Assembly: GCA_009781175.1 (NCBI GenBank)
Contig: WQYQ01000007.1
Span: 1-64,000 of the forward strand
Direction of reading: 5' to 3'
Origin: Betaproteobacteria bacterium
Lineage (GTDB): Bacteria > Pseudomonadota > Gammaproteobacteria > Burkholderiales > Rhodocyclaceae
DNA: 64,000 nt
The notes below the pieces were generated by a model. That model made no database searches. It had not been told where the DNA came from and worked only from the letters and a program-made list of their open reading frames with translations. Made by a program: the position numbers and the translations under genes. Below are positions 51,707 through 62,905 of this stretch, piece after piece (positions within the stretch are counted from its first letter, which is position 1; each line of letters starts with the position of its first letter).

Positions 51707-52335
51707 CAAGCCGCTCCTCGTTTAAAACCGGCCAAGAGCAGGCCGACACCAATAAAAAGGCTGCCGAAAAAGCGATTCGTCCAGCGGATATGCCGCGGGT
51801 CGCGCAGGGCTTTGAGCAGCTTGGCCGCGAGCAGGGTGTAGCCCGTCATCACGACGAAATCGGTAAACCACAGCGTCGCGGCGCAGATCAGATACTGAAT
51901 CGCCTGCGGCGCACGCGGATCGATGAACTGCGGCAGCACCGCAAGCATGAAGATGATGCCCTTCGGATTACTGACGTTGACCAGAAAGCCGCGCATGACG
52001 AGCGCCTTGCGGGTTCCCGGCACAGCGGCGGCATCGGCCGCCAAAGGCCGCGGTTCGGCGCGCCATTGCTGGATACCGAGCCAGATCAAGTAAGCCACGC
52101 CAAACCATTTGACGGCCTGAAAAGCGAGATTCGAGGCGGCCAGGACCGCACCAAGCCCGAGCGCAACAACCGTGACGAGCAAGCCGATCCCAAGCTGAAG
52201 CCCGACGATATTCCACACGCCGCGCCGGAAACCGTAGCGCAGCCCGGCCGACATGCACGACAAGGCGCCCGCCCCCGGCGAGAGACTGATCAGCCAGCTC
52301 GCGGCGAAAAACGCCAACCAAGTGTGCAACTTCAT
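51706..52335 (-). CDS. LysE/RhtB-family amino acid exporter
   Basis: A 209-residue inner-membrane protein of the LysE superfamily with about six helices. It shows ASWLISLSPGAGALSCMSAG, GLQLGIGLLVTVVALGLGAV, the loop GIQQWRAEP, and FLVNVSNPKGIIFMLAVLPQF. It probably exports homoserine, threonine or similar amino acids. Its start overlaps the gatA stop by one base (TAATG), so it is co-translated with the amidotransferase genes. Confidence 0.88.
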   Translation of the reverse strand: MKLHTWLAFFAASWLISLSPGAGALSCMSAGLRYGFRRGVWNIVGLQLGIGLLVTVVALGLGAVLAASNLAFQAVKWFGVAYLIWLGIQQWRAEPRPLAADAAAVPGTRKALVMRGFLVNVSNPKGIIFMLAVLPQFIDPRAPQAIQYLICAATLWFTDFVVMTGYTLLAAKLLKALRDPRHIRWTNRFFGSLFIGVGLLLAGFKRGAA

Positions 52336-53807
52336 TACAGATCAGGCGCACGCAAGTGGAAATCGGTCGCTTGCTGGAAACGATGCGCGATTTCGAGCAG
52401 ACGCGCCTCCGCGAAGTAGTTTCCGATCAGTTGCATACCGACCGGCAGCCCGCCCGCGCCGAATCCGCACGGAACCGACATGCCCGGCAGGCCCGCGAGG
52501 TTGAGCGACACAGTGTAAATATCCGCGAGGTACATCCGCACCGGATCGTCGGCCATTTGACCAAGCGGCCATGCGGTCCCCGGACATACCGGCCCGACCA
52601 GCACGTCGCATTGCTTCAGCGCAGTCGCGAAGTCTTCCGCGATCAGGCGGCGCAGCTTGAGCGCCTGCAAGTAATACGCGTCGTAATAGCCATGCGAGAG
52701 CACATAAGTACCGACCATGATGCGGCGCTTGACTTCGCCGCCGAAGCCCTCGGCGCGGCTCTTGCAGTACATGTCCATCAGATCGCTGTATTCGGCGGCG
52801 CGATGGCCATAGCGCACGCCGTCGAAACGGCTCAGGTTCGAACTGGCCTCGGCGGGCGCGATCACGTAATACGCCGGAATCGAAAGCTCGGTTTTCGGCA
52901 GGCTGACCTCAACCCGCACCGCGCCGAGCTTTTCCATTTCGGCCAGCGCGGCTTCGACGGCCTTGCGCACATCATCTGCGAGACCATCGCCGAAGTATTC
53001 CTTCGGCACGCCGAGCCGCACGCCGGCAAGCGGTTTGCTTGGATCGGCCGGCGCTTGCGCGAGCAGGCGCGTGTAATCCTCGGCAGGGCGCTCGGCGGAG
53101 GTGGAATCCTTCTCGTCGAAGCCGGCGAATGCATTGAGCAGAATCGCGCAGTCTTCGGCCGTTTGGGCAAGCGGCCCGCCTTGATCGAGCGACGAAGCAT
53201 AGGCGACCATGCCCCAGCGCGAAACCGCGCCGTAGGTCGGCTTGAGCCCCGTCACGCCGCAGAACGAAGCCGGCTGGCGGATCGAGCCGCCGGTGTCGGT
53301 CCCCGTCACGCCGGGCGCGAGCCGCGCCGCGACAGCCGCCGCCGAACCGCCCGAGGAGCCGCCCGGCACGCGCGAGCAATCCCACGGATTCTTCGCCGGC
53401 CCGTAGTATGAATTCTCGTTCGTCGAGCCCATCGCGAACTCGTCGCAGTTCGTCTTGCCGAGCATGACCGTGCCCGCGGCCTTGAGGCGCGCCACCACCG
53501 TTGCGTCGTAGGGGCTGACGAAGTTGTCGAGCATCTTCGAAGCGCAGGTCGTGCGCAGACCTTCGGTGCAAAAGATGTCCTTATGCGCGATCGGAATACC
53601 GCTCAGCGGACCGGCGTTCCCCGCCGCGCGCGCCGCGTCGGCCGCTTGCGCCTGCGCCAATGCGCCCGCGCGGTCCACGCTGATAAACGCGTTCAGCGCC
53701 GGGTTCAGTGCTTCGATCCGGTCGAGAAAAGCCTGCGTGAGTTCGAGGCTCGAAAATTGTTTTGCGGCAAGACCTGCGGCAAGTTGTTTGAGGCTTTGTT
53801 CGATCAT
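52335..53807 (-). CDS. gatA: Aspartyl/glutamyl-tRNA amidotransferase subunit A
   Basis: A 490-residue amidase-signature enzyme. The catalytic lysine is in [14 protein letters not shown], the two serines are in [16 protein letters not shown] and [17 protein letters not shown], and the C-terminal half is normal ([20 protein letters not shown]). It frees ammonia from glutamine for GatB. Usually gatC lies directly upstream; here gmhA and an aldo/keto reductase gene intervene. Confidence 0.97.
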   Translation of the reverse strand: MIEQSLKQLAAGLAAKQFSSLELTQAFLDRIEALNPALNAFISVDRAGALAQAQAADAARAAGNAGPLSGIPIAHKDIFCTEGLRTTCASKMLDNFVSPYDATVVARLKAAGTVMLGKTNCDEFAMGSTNENSYYGPAKNPWDCSRVPGGSSGGSAAAVAARLAPGVTGTDTGGSIRQPASFCGVTGLKPTYGAVSRWGMVAYASSLDQGGPLAQTAEDCAILLNAFAGFDEKDSTSAERPAEDYTRLLAQAPADPSKPLAGVRLGVPKEYFGDGLADDVRKAVEAALAEMEKLGAVRVEVSLPKTELSIPAYYVIAPAEASSNLSRFDGVRYGHRAAEYSDLMDMYCKSRAEGFGGEVKRRIMVGTYVLSHGYYDAYYLQALKLRRLIAEDFATALKQCDVLVGPVCPGTAWPLGQMADDPVRMYLADIYTVSLNLAGLPGMSVPCGFGAGGLPVGMQLIGNYFAEARLLEIAHRFQQATDFHLRAPDL

Positions 53808-53846
53808 GTGTTTCAGCGATTTTTTTGAAATACGATTGGAGCGGTT

Positions 53847-54428
53847 TCAGGCGTAGCCAAGGCCGCGCTCGATCAAATCGATCAGCGTGTGGATCACCTT
53901 GATGTGAATCTCTTGAATCCGGTCGGCATAGCCGAAATGCGGCACGACGATAGCCACGTCCGCGATCCGCGCCAGTTCGCCGCCATCCCTGCCTGCAAGG
54001 GCGACGACCCGCATCCCGCGTTCGCGCGCAACCTTTACGGCGGCAAGCACATTGGGCGATTTCCCGCTCGTCGAGATTGCAAGCAAAACGTCACCCGCAC
54101 GGCCAAAGGCTTCGACATGGCGCGCGAAAATCTGTTCGAAACCGTAATCGTTGGCGACGCAGGTGATATGCGCGGGATTGGAAACCGCCATCGCGGGCAG
54201 CGCCGGGCGACCGTCGCGGAAACGCCCGGAGAGTTCTTCGGCGAAGTGCATCGCATCGCAATGCGAACCGCCGTTACCGCAGGCAATCGCCTTGCCGCCC
54301 GCTTTGAAGGAGGCGACGAACAAATTGGCGGCTTGCGCCACGCTGGCATGAAAAGCCGCATCGGAAGCCACTTGCCGCAAAAGCGCCAGTGCTTCGGAAA
54401 AATGTTCGGCAACTATTTGTTCGCTCAT
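53847..54428 (-). CDS. gmhA: Phosphoheptose isomerase
   Basis: A 193-residue SIS-domain isomerase, length and sequence as in GmhA: SFKAGGKAIACGNGGSHCDA, MHFAEELSGRFRDGRPALPA, LLAISTSGKSPNVLAAVKVA, and the C-terminal PHFGYADRIQEIHIKVIHTL. It converts sedoheptulose 7-phosphate to D-glycero-D-manno-heptose 7-phosphate for the LPS inner core. ATG 54428 gives the family length. Other heptose genes are not nearby. Confidence 0.93.
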   Translation of the reverse strand: MSEQIVAEHFSEALALLRQVASDAAFHASVAQAANLFVASFKAGGKAIACGNGGSHCDAMHFAEELSGRFRDGRPALPAMAVSNPAHITCVANDYGFEQIFARHVEAFGRAGDVLLAISTSGKSPNVLAAVKVARERGMRVVALAGRDGGELARIADVAIVVPHFGYADRIQEIHIKVIHTLIDLIERGLGYA

Positions 54429-54447
54429 GTCTGAGGATACCCTGGGC

Positions 54448-55425
54448 TCAAAAGAGCCGATCCACACTCGGTCCGATGTATTTTTCATAGATGGCATACA
54501 CGCCATCCATCTCGTCCGGCGTGAGCGAGCGAATGCTCGCGGCAGCTAAATTAGCATCGAGCAGATCGGGACGCGAGGCGCCGGGAATCACGCAACTGAC
54601 CGTCGTGAACATCAGCGTCCAGCGCAAGGCCCATTGGGCAAGCGGGGTGTTGTGCGGGAAAACGCGCTTGAGTTCTTCCATTACTGCAAGTCCTGTCGCG
54701 TAATCGAGCCCCGTAAATTTATCGAAAGCGAGCCCTGGATGATTAGAGCTTGGGTGATCCTCCGGACCGGACTGCGTGGTATGCGAATACACATCCGCAA
54801 GAAGCCCCCGCGCGAGCGGCACGCGAGCGATCACGCCTACGTCGCGCGCATTGGCAAGCTCGAAGAACAGATCCGCCGGACGCTGGCGGAACAGGTTAAA
54901 AATGATCTGCACCGTCGCGACGTTCGGGTATTCAATTGCCTTCAAGGCATCTTCGGTTTTCTCGACGCATACGCCCAGATTGAGGACTTTGCCTTCTTGC
55001 TTGAGCTTATCGAATAGCTCGAAGATTTCCGGCCAGCTGTAGACCTCAGCCGGAGGGGAATCAAGCTGAAACAGATCGAGCGCATCGAGCCCGGTATTCT
55101 TAAGGCTTGTCTCGACAGCGCCACGCAAACGCTCGACCGCGTAGCCCACATTCACATGCGACGGAATCTGGCTGCCGCACTTGGTCGCGACAAAAATACG
55201 TTCGCTGCGCGCGCGCGCCACACGGCCCACCGCCGCTTCACTCGCCCCTCCTGCATAAAAATCGGCAGTAGCAATAAAGTTAACCCCCGCATCAATAGCA
55301 CGATTCAGGATCAACTCGGCATTGGCATTGGAAAATGGATCCTTCCAGCGCCCGCCAATATGCCAGGTGCCAAGCCCAATTTCGGAAACCTCAAAACCCG
55401 TTTTACCCAAACGTCGGTATTGCAT
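54448..55425 (-). CDS. Aldo/keto reductase
   Basis: A 325-residue NAD(P)H-dependent TIM-barrel reductase. It has MQYRRLGKTGFEVSEIGLGT at the start, DAGVNFIATADFYAGGASEA (catalytic D and Y), FVATKCGSQI (catalytic K), and a C-terminal cofactor loop (TVSCVIPGASRPDLLDANLA). Substrate unknown. It lies between gatC (upstream) and gmhA, on the same strand, with short gaps. Confidence 0.9.
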   Translation of the reverse strand: MQYRRLGKTGFEVSEIGLGTWHIGGRWKDPFSNANAELILNRAIDAGVNFIATADFYAGGASEAAVGRVARARSERIFVATKCGSQIPSHVNVGYAVERLRGAVETSLKNTGLDALDLFQLDSPPAEVYSWPEIFELFDKLKQEGKVLNLGVCVEKTEDALKAIEYPNVATVQIIFNLFRQRPADLFFELANARDVGVIARVPLARGLLADVYSHTTQSGPEDHPSSNHPGLAFDKFTGLDYATGLAVMEELKRVFPHNTPLAQWALRWTLMFTTVSCVIPGASRPDLLDANLAAASIRSLTPDEMDGVYAIYEKYIGPSVDRLF

Positions 55426-55474
55426 GGAAAACTCCCGTCGAAGGTTGGATGCATTTTGTTTGCAAAATGTATCT

Positions 55475-55762
55475 CTATTCGATCACCTTCGGTACAAGAT
55501 ATAGGCCGTCTTCGGACTGAGGCGCAACGGCTTGAAAGACATCGCGGCGATCGCTTTCGGTCACGCTATCGTCGCGCAGGCGCTGGGCGGTGGCCTGCGG
55601 CTTGTAAAGAGGTTCCACGCCTGTCGTATCGACAGCCTGCATCCGCTCGATCAAAGCAAAGATTCCGTTGAGTTTGCCAAGCGTGGCAACGGCCTCTTCC
55701 GCACCGATTTCCAGCCGGGCGAGACGGGCAATTCGTAAAACATCGTCTGTTTTCAGCGACAT
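55475..55762 (-). CDS. gatC: Aspartyl/glutamyl-tRNA amidotransferase subunit C
   Basis: A 95-residue Gat[59 protein letters not shown], ending in [16 protein letters not shown]. It stabilises GatA against GatB. ATG 55762 is the usual start. It opens the minus-strand operon, divergent from mreB. Confidence 0.95.
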   Translation of the reverse strand: MSLKTDDVLRIARLARLEIGAEEAVATLGKLNGIFALIERMQAVDTTGVEPLYKPQATAQRLRDDSVTESDRRDVFQAVAPQSEDGLYLVPKVIE

Positions 55763-57032
<1,270 letters not shown>

Positions 57033-57115
57033 TGTAGTTTGGGTTTCTTGTTACGGTCGATGGAACGAATTGATCCGTCTGCTGCCTGAAACCCGAACAC
57101 TAAACTTCCCCAAGC

Positions 57116-58039
57116 ATGTCCGTCAGTGGCCATCAGCCCCCTCCATTTTTCAAACGCGGCCTGCCTCCCACGGCACGGCTGACGCTTTACCTTTTGGTGG
57201 CGCTGGCATTACTCGTTGCGGATTTACGCTATCGCTATCTCGAAACGGTGCGCCAAGGTCTCTCGGTGTTGACCTATCCCTTGCAGATCGTCGCCGAGAC
57301 GCCAGCCGAATGGACACGTCATACATTCAACTATTTTTCTTCGCTGAGCACTTTGCGGCAGGAAAATGAGCGCCTGCGCGAACAGGCGCTTAGCGACAGC
57401 AAACGCTTGCTGCGCCAGGAAAGCCTGGAAACCGAAAACAATCAGATGCGGGAATTGCTTGGGATGCACGAACGCGTCGGCGTCCACAGCACCGCGGCCG
57501 AGATTATTTACACGGCGCGCGATCCTTTCGCGCGCCGTGTCATCATCGACCGTGGCCAGCGCGACGGAATCGAAGCCGGTTTGCCGGTCATCGATGGCGC
57601 GGGTGTTGTCGGCCAAGTCACGCGCATCTTCCCGCTGCAAGCGGAAGTCACCTTGCTGACCGACCGTGACCAGGCCGTTCCCGTCAAGGTCGTCCGCAAT
57701 GGCCTGCGTGCGATCATGTTCGGCGCTGGCGGCGGACAGCTTGAACTGCGCTACCTCGCCGCCAACGCGGATGTCGAGCCCGGCGACACGATCGTCACCT
57801 CGGGTTTGGATGGCGTCTATGTGCCGGATTTACCCGTCGCAAAAGTGACCAAAGTCGACCGCGACGACGCACGCGGCTTCGCCCGCTTCATCTGCAAGCC
57901 GGCAGCGGGTATCGAGCGCAGCGGTGCCGTGCTCGTGCTGAGCCGCCAGGAAGCGCCGCCGCCCCGCCCCGCGGAGCTTCCGCCGACTGCGGTCACACCG
58001 GCCAAACCATCGCGTGCCCGGTCTGTGGGAGGACGATAG
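57116..58039 (+). CDS. mreC: Rod shape-determining protein MreC
   Basis: A 307-residue bitopic protein with an N-terminal membrane helix (TLYLLVALALLVADLRY), a periplasmic coiled coil (LRQENERLREQALSDSKRLL) and two beta domains (RRVIIDRGQRDGIEAGLPVI, AVPVKVVRNGLRAIMFG, then GDTIVTSGLDGVYVPDLPVA). The C-terminus is proline-rich. It links MreB to the peptidoglycan synthases. Confidence 0.95.
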   Translation: MSVSGHQPPPFFKRGLPPTARLTLYLLVALALLVADLRYRYLETVRQGLSVLTYPLQIVAETPAEWTRHTFNYFSSLSTLRQENERLREQALSDSKRLLRQESLETENNQMRELLGMHERVGVHSTAAEIIYTARDPFARRVIIDRGQRDGIEAGLPVIDGAGVVGQVTRIFPLQAEVTLLTDRDQAVPVKVVRNGLRAIMFGAGGGQLELRYLAANADVEPGDTIVTSGLDGVYVPDLPVAKVTKVDRDDARGFARFICKPAAGIERSGAVLVLSRQEAPPPRPAELPPTAVTPAKPSRARSVGGR

Positions 58040-58041
58040 GC

Positions 58042-58563
58042 ATGCAGATCACCAATCATTCGCGCCGAATTTTGTTGCCCGTGCGCATGAGCTGGGTCCG
58101 GTTCACCTTGCTGATCGCGCTCACGCTGGACTTCATTCCACAGCCACCGTTTCCCGGCGTGCCTGATTTCACCGCACTCGCACTCGCTTTCTGGTGTGTG
58201 CGCGAACCCTTGCGCATCGGCATGGGCGCCGGATTTGTCTTTGGCCTGCTCGTCGATATCGGCCACGGCTCGGCTATGGGGCAGCATGCGCTCGCCTATG
58301 TGCTCTTGGCTTATGCGGCAGCCGGAGCGAGCCGCCGCCTGCTGTGGTTTCCACCCGCGGCACAAGCGCTGCAAATGGCCCCGCTTTTCCTTATGACTCA
58401 AGTCGTCATGCTGATCGTGCGCCTGCTCGCGGGCGCCGATTTTCCGGGTTGGGCGTATTTCCTGACGACCGTTTCCACTTCCCTGCTTTGGCTCCCGATC
58501 CACTTCCTGCTGTTGCTGCCGCAAATGCAGCCTGAGGAGCGGGACGAAAACAGACCGTTGTGA
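58042..58563 (+). CDS. mreD: Rod shape-determining protein MreD
   Basis: A 173-residue inner-membrane protein with about five hydrophobic helices; it begins near ILLPVRMSWVRFTLLIALTL and contains REPLRIGMGAGFVFGLLVDI, the usual MreD pattern. It starts two bases after mreC ends, so the two are translationally coupled. It acts in the elongasome with MreC. Confidence 0.9.
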   Translation: MQITNHSRRILLPVRMSWVRFTLLIALTLDFIPQPPFPGVPDFTALALAFWCVREPLRIGMGAGFVFGLLVDIGHGSAMGQHALAYVLLAYAAAGASRRLLWFPPAAQALQMAPLFLMTQVVMLIVRLLAGADFPGWAYFLTTVSTSLLWLPIHFLLLLPQMQPEERDENRPL

Positions 58564-58596
58564 AGCGGGACGAGCGATGAGCGGAAGCTAAGGCGT

Positions 58597-60477
58597 ATGG
58601 AATTCAAAACCGCCGAAGAGGAAATTTCGCGCTTCCGCAAACGGGTGCTGGCGGCTACGGTATTCGTGCTGATCTGTTTCAGCTTGCTGATCGCGCGCTT
58701 CGTCTGGTTACAGGTGGTGCGCTACGACTACTACCGCACCCGCGCGGAAGACAACCGCATCTCGCTCGTGCCGATCGAGCCAAACCGCGGTCTAATCGTC
58801 GATAGCCAAGGCGTCGTTCTGACACGCAACTATTCCGCCTACACGCTCGAAATCACCCCTGCGCGCGTTGCCAACCTGGATGCCACAATCGACGAATTGG
58901 CCGCATTGGTCGACATCCAACCGAAAGACCGCAAACGCTTCAAGAAACTGCTCGACGAAAGCAAAACATTCGAAAGCCTGCCGCTGCGCAACCGGCTCAC
59001 CGATGAAGAGGTCGCCCGCTTCATCGCCCAGCGCTATCGCTTTCCCGGCGTCGAAATCAAGGCGCGCCTGTTCCGCCAGTATCCGAACGGCGAACTCGCC
59101 TCCCATCTGCTCGGCTACATCGGCCGGATCAACGACCGGGAGAAAAAAGAGATCGAGGAAGACGAAGAGCGCGCGGCAAACTATCGCGGTTCGGATCACA
59201 TCGGCAAGGCCGGGCTTGAACAAAGTTACGAGGAAGAATTACATGGCATAACAGGGTTCGAACAAGTCGAAGTCGACGCCGGCGGGCGCGCGGTCCGTTC
59301 GCTCGCGCGGACACCCGCGGTTCCGGGCAACAAGCTGATCCTGACGGTCGACATCCAGTTGCAGAAAATCGCCGAAGAGGCTTTCGGCAACCGCCGCGGC
59401 GCGCTGGTGGCCATCGAACCGGGCAGCGGCGGCGTGCTCGCACTCGTCTCCAAACCCACTTACGACCCGAACCTGTTTGTCGACGGGATCGACCCGCAAA
59501 ACTGGGACGCGCTCAACAACTCACCCGACCATCCGCTCTTGCATCGGGCGATCTACTCAGCCTATCCACCCGGATCGACCTTCAAACCTTTCATGGCGCT
59601 TGGCGCCCTGACCACGGGCAAACGCTCGGCGACGGCGGTGATTTCCGACCCCGGCTACTTCTGGTTCGGCAACCACCAGTTCCGCGACGATAAAAAGGGC
59701 GGGCATGGCCTCGTCGACATGCACAAATCCATCGTCGTCTCTTGCGACACTTACTACTACTCGCTTGCGAACGATATGGGGATCGATCTGATCGCCAATT
59801 TCATGGGACAACTCGGCTTCGGCTCGAGAACCGGGATCGACATTTCAGGCGAATCGACCGGCGTTCTACCGTCGCCGGCGTGGAAAAAGAAGCGCTTCAA
59901 GAAACCCGAAATGCAGAAGTGGTATGCCGGCGAAACGATTTCGATCGGCATCGGCCAAGGCTATAACAGCTACACAATCATGCAATTGGCGCACGCCACA
60001 GCAACGCTCGCCGCCAACGGCGTGATGTACAAACCGCACCTGGTCAAATACGTTGTCGATGCGCGCACGGGCGACAAACGCACGATCGAACCGCAGCCGG
60101 TCAAAACCGTTCCGCTCAAGCAGGAACACATCGATTTCATCCGCAAGGCGATGATCGATGTCACCAAATACGGGACCGGCGCGCGCGCCTTTGCCGGCGT
60201 ACCGTATGAAGTGGCGGGCAAAACCGGCACGGCCCAGGTTTTTTCGCTCAAGGGCGAGCAATACCGCGCCCATGCGGTTGACGAGCGGCGGCGCGACCAT
60301 GCTTTGTTCATCGCCTTCGCACCCGCGCACGACCCGAAGATCGCGCTCGCCGTCCTGGTTGAAAACGGCGGCTTCGGCGCGGAGTCCGCCGCGCCGATCG
60401 TGCGTCAGGTGCTCGACTACTATCTGCTCGGCAAGGTTCCGCAAGGTGCCGCGCCCGAACAACCAGGAGAGGAATAA
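58597..60477 (+). CDS. mrdA: Penicillin-binding protein 2, elongation transpeptidase
   Basis: A 626-residue class B PBP. An N-terminal membrane helix (VLAATVFVLICFSLLIARFV) precedes the pedestal domain. The transpeptidase domain has S327 in YPPGSTFKPFMALGAL (SxxK), an SxN-type motif region near YYYSLANDMG, and K542 in GKTGTAQVF (KTG). It cross-links peptidoglycan during cell elongation together with RodA, whose start codon overlaps its stop (TAATG). Confidence 0.97.
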   Translation: MEFKTAEEEISRFRKRVLAATVFVLICFSLLIARFVWLQVVRYDYYRTRAEDNRISLVPIEPNRGLIVDSQGVVLTRNYSAYTLEITPARVANLDATIDELAALVDIQPKDRKRFKKLLDESKTFESLPLRNRLTDEEVARFIAQRYRFPGVEIKARLFRQYPNGELASHLLGYIGRINDREKKEIEEDEERAANYRGSDHIGKAGLEQSYEEELHGITGFEQVEVDAGGRAVRSLARTPAVPGNKLILTVDIQLQKIAEEAFGNRRGALVAIEPGSGGVLALVSKPTYDPNLFVDGIDPQNWDALNNSPDHPLLHRAIYSAYPPGSTFKPFMALGALTTGKRSATAVISDPGYFWFGNHQFRDDKKGGHGLVDMHKSIVVSCDTYYYSLANDMGIDLIANFMGQLGFGSRTGIDISGESTGVLPSPAWKKKRFKKPEMQKWYAGETISIGIGQGYNSYTIMQLAHATATLAANGVMYKPHLVKYVVDARTGDKRTIEPQPVKTVPLKQEHIDFIRKAMIDVTKYGTGARAFAGVPYEVAGKTGTAQVFSLKGEQYRAHAVDERRRDHALFIAFAPAHDPKIALAVLVENGGFGAESAAPIVRQVLDYYLLGKVPQGAAPEQPGEE

Positions 60478-61601
60478 TGCTGGGCCGCCTCTACAAACGT
60501 ATCGCTGCCCCGATCGATCCCTTCCTCTTCGCGCTCGTTGCCTTGCTGCTCGCGTTCGCGTGTTTCGTGCAGCTTTCCGCTTCGCCCGACCGGATTCAAG
60601 CGCAGTTGATGAACACTTTGATCGGCCTGCTCGTGATGTGGATCGCCGCCTCGATTCCGCCCCAGCGCCTGCAACATCTGGCCGTACCGCTCTATGTGCT
60701 CGGCGTGCTGCTACTCATCGCGGTTGCGTTGTTCGGCGACAGCGCGAAGGGCGCAAAACGCTGGCTGAATTTGAAAGTGATGCGGATTCAGCCTTCAGAA
60801 CTGCTCAAAATCGGCATGCCGCTGATGCTGGCCTGGTATTTCCAGCAGCGCGAAGGCCTGCTCAAGGCGCGCGATTTCTTCGCTGCAATCGTCCTGCTCG
60901 CGGTCCCCGTCGGTTTGATCGCCAAACAACCCGATCTCGGCACTGCGATTCTCGTGCTTTCGGGCGGCCTGTTCATCATCTTCTTCGCCGGCCTTTCCTG
61001 GAAATTGATCGCCCCGGTCATCATCGCCGGCATCATCGGAGTAGCTGCGATTGTCTCGGCCCAGGATCAGATTTGTGCGCCGGAAGTGCGCTGGCCAGGC
61101 ATGCGCGACTATCAAAAACACCGTATCTGCACCCTGCTCGCCCCCGCCTCGGACCCCCTCGGCAAAGGTTTCCACACGATTCAATCGTCTATCGCAATCG
61201 GCTCCGGTGGCAGTTTCGGCAAGGGCTGGCGCAACGGCACCCAGACCCAGCTCGAATTCATCCCCGAGCGGCATACCGACTTTGTCTTCGCCGTCATCTC
61301 CGAAGAACTTGGCCTGATCGGCAATTTGGGCCTGCTGATCGCCTATATCTTGGTGATCGGGCGCGGCCTTATAATTGCGGCCAATGCAACAAGCGTCTTT
61401 TCGCGCCTGCTTGCCGGCGCACTTTCGCTTTCGTTTTTTACCTATGCGTTTGTTAACATGGGAATGGTTTCGGGTATTTTGCCGGTCGTAGGCGTTCCGC
61501 TGCCGCTAATCAGCTACGGCGGCACGGCATTGGTGACCTTATGTCTCGGCCTGGGAATCCTGATGAGCATCGCGCATAACAGAACGTTCCTACAGTCATG
61601 A
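60477..61601 (+). CDS. rodA: RodA, SEDS peptidoglycan glycosyltransferase
   Basis: A 374-residue polytopic protein with about ten helices. SEDS signatures include MRIQPSELLKIGMPLMLAWY, IAKQPDLGTAILVLSGGLFI, GSGGSFGKGWRNGTQTQLEF and IPERHTDFVFAVISEELGLI (with the catalytic-loop aspartate), and near the end GVPLPLISYGGTALVTLCLG. It polymerises glycan strands for PBP2. Confidence 0.97.
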   Translation: MLGRLYKRIAAPIDPFLFALVALLLAFACFVQLSASPDRIQAQLMNTLIGLLVMWIAASIPPQRLQHLAVPLYVLGVLLLIAVALFGDSAKGAKRWLNLKVMRIQPSELLKIGMPLMLAWYFQQREGLLKARDFFAAIVLLAVPVGLIAKQPDLGTAILVLSGGLFIIFFAGLSWKLIAPVIIAGIIGVAAIVSAQDQICAPEVRWPGMRDYQKHRICTLLAPASDPLGKGFHTIQSSIAIGSGGSFGKGWRNGTQTQLEFIPERHTDFVFAVISEELGLIGNLGLLIAYILVIGRGLIIAANATSVFSRLLAGALSLSFFTYAFVNMGMVSGILPVVGVPLPLISYGGTALVTLCLGLGILMSIAHNRTFLQS

Positions 61602-62734
61602 CCTCCATTCGGCGTATCGCAGCCATCCTGCTTCAGCGCCGAGGCGGCATCTTGGCTGTCCTGACGGGCAGCTTGTTGGCCGCCTGTGCCACCACGCCCC
61701 AGGCGCCCGGTCCTCAAACGACGGCATCCACCCAATCCGCTCCCGAGCAGGCGAAAAAGAAACCGGCCCAAAAGCGCGGCGGCGGCTATTACCTGGACGA
61801 CGGACCGGACGAAACACCGCCGGAAAATTTGGACGCGGTTCCCGATGCCGAACCGAAGTTCGAACCGCTGAATCGTTTCGCCAATAATCCGTATAACGTT
61901 TTTGGCGTCGACTACACCCCGGCAACTGAGGTCAAGCCGTATAAGGCCCGCGGCGTTGCCTCCTGGTATGGAAAAAAATTCCACGGCCAGCGTACCTCAA
62001 GCGGCGAAGCCTACGATATGTACGCGATGACGGCCGCTCATCCGACGCTGCCGATCCCGAGCTACGCCCGCGTCACCAATCTGAACAACAACAAATCGAT
62101 CGTGGTGCGCATCAACGACCGCGGTCCATTTCATTCGAACCGTTTGATCGACCTTTCCTATACCGCGGCCTACAAACTCGGCTATGTCAATAACGGAAGC
62201 ACGTCCGTCGAGGTCGAAAGCATCGTGCCGGAAGGCGTGGAAGTCATTGCGCGCAACGTGCCACCGATCAAGCAACGCAGCCGTCCGGCGCGTAAACCGG
62301 TAACGCCTGCTCCTGTCAAGGAGCCCGACCCCATCGCGGCGCTTGCGAGCACCGAGGTCACTGAAACCAACGCGGAAGCTCCGCCGCCAAGCGTAGCGCC
62401 GGCTACGGCTACAGAGGAAAGTGGCGCGAGCACAGCAATATCGGCACAACCCAAACGTTCGACGGTCAGCACGGTGGTCGCCACGGCGGGCTCACTTGCT
62501 ACGCACGCCATCTTCCTACAGCTTGGCGCCTTCAGCACAGCGGCCAATGCGGAAGGTTTCCGCAGCATGGTCCAGACCGAGCTCGCGTGGCTGTCGGACA
62601 AACTCGAAGTGCTGGCCTCCAACGGTCGCTTCCGCCTCCACGCAGGCCCATTCAGCAGCGACGCGGAAGCGCGTAGCGTGGCCTCTCAAATCAGCCGCGC
62701 GCTTCAGCTCAAGCCCTTCGTTGTCCTGCACTAA
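61598..62734 (+). CDS. rlpA: RlpA septal-ring lipoprotein / lytic transglycosylase
   Basis: A 378-residue outer-membrane lipoprotein: lipobox LLAAC near residue 29, a double-psi beta-barrel domain (about 105-205: RGVASWYGKKFHGQRTSSGE, IVVRINDRGPFHSNRLIDLS), a long proline/alanine/threonine linker, and a C-terminal SPOR domain (about 300-378: FLQLGAFSTAANAEGF, RFRLHAGPFSSDAEARSVAS). SPOR targets it to denuded glycan. Start overlaps rodA (ATGA). Confidence 0.95.
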   Translation: MTSIRRIAAILLQRRGGILAVLTGSLLAACATTPQAPGPQTTASTQSAPEQAKKKPAQKRGGGYYLDDGPDETPPENLDAVPDAEPKFEPLNRFANNPYNVFGVDYTPATEVKPYKARGVASWYGKKFHGQRTSSGEAYDMYAMTAAHPTLPIPSYARVTNLNNNKSIVVRINDRGPFHSNRLIDLSYTAAYKLGYVNNGSTSVEVESIVPEGVEVIARNVPPIKQRSRPARKPVTPAPVKEPDPIAALASTEVTETNAEAPPPSVAPATATEESGASTAISAQPKRSTVSTVVATAGSLATHAIFLQLGAFSTAANAEGFRSMVQTELAWLSDKLEVLASNGRFRLHAGPFSSDAEARSVASQISRALQLKPFVVLH

Positions 62735-62836
62735 TTCCGTTTCTATATCGATCGATTACTTTGTCGGCTTTGCTTGCCGTGCTACAGCACTGTCTGCGCT
62801 TCGCCTTCGCGTACTCGATCGATATAGGAACGGAAT
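62734..62836. repeat. Long inverted-repeat element downstream of rlpA
   Basis: A 22-base arm starting ATTCCGTTTCTATATCG (62734-62755) is mirrored at 62815-62836 with one mismatch that would be a wobble pair in RNA. The 59-base centre has a small hairpin (GTGC-TACA-GCAC). The left arm begins at the last base of the rlpA stop codon. It could be a terminator for the mre operon or a copy of a small mobile repeat. Confidence 0.65.
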
Positions 62837-62905
62837 AAGAGCCGCTAACAGAACCCTGCATGCTGCGATGCGCTGGATTTTGTTAAATCGGCTCGAACAG
62901 CAGAT

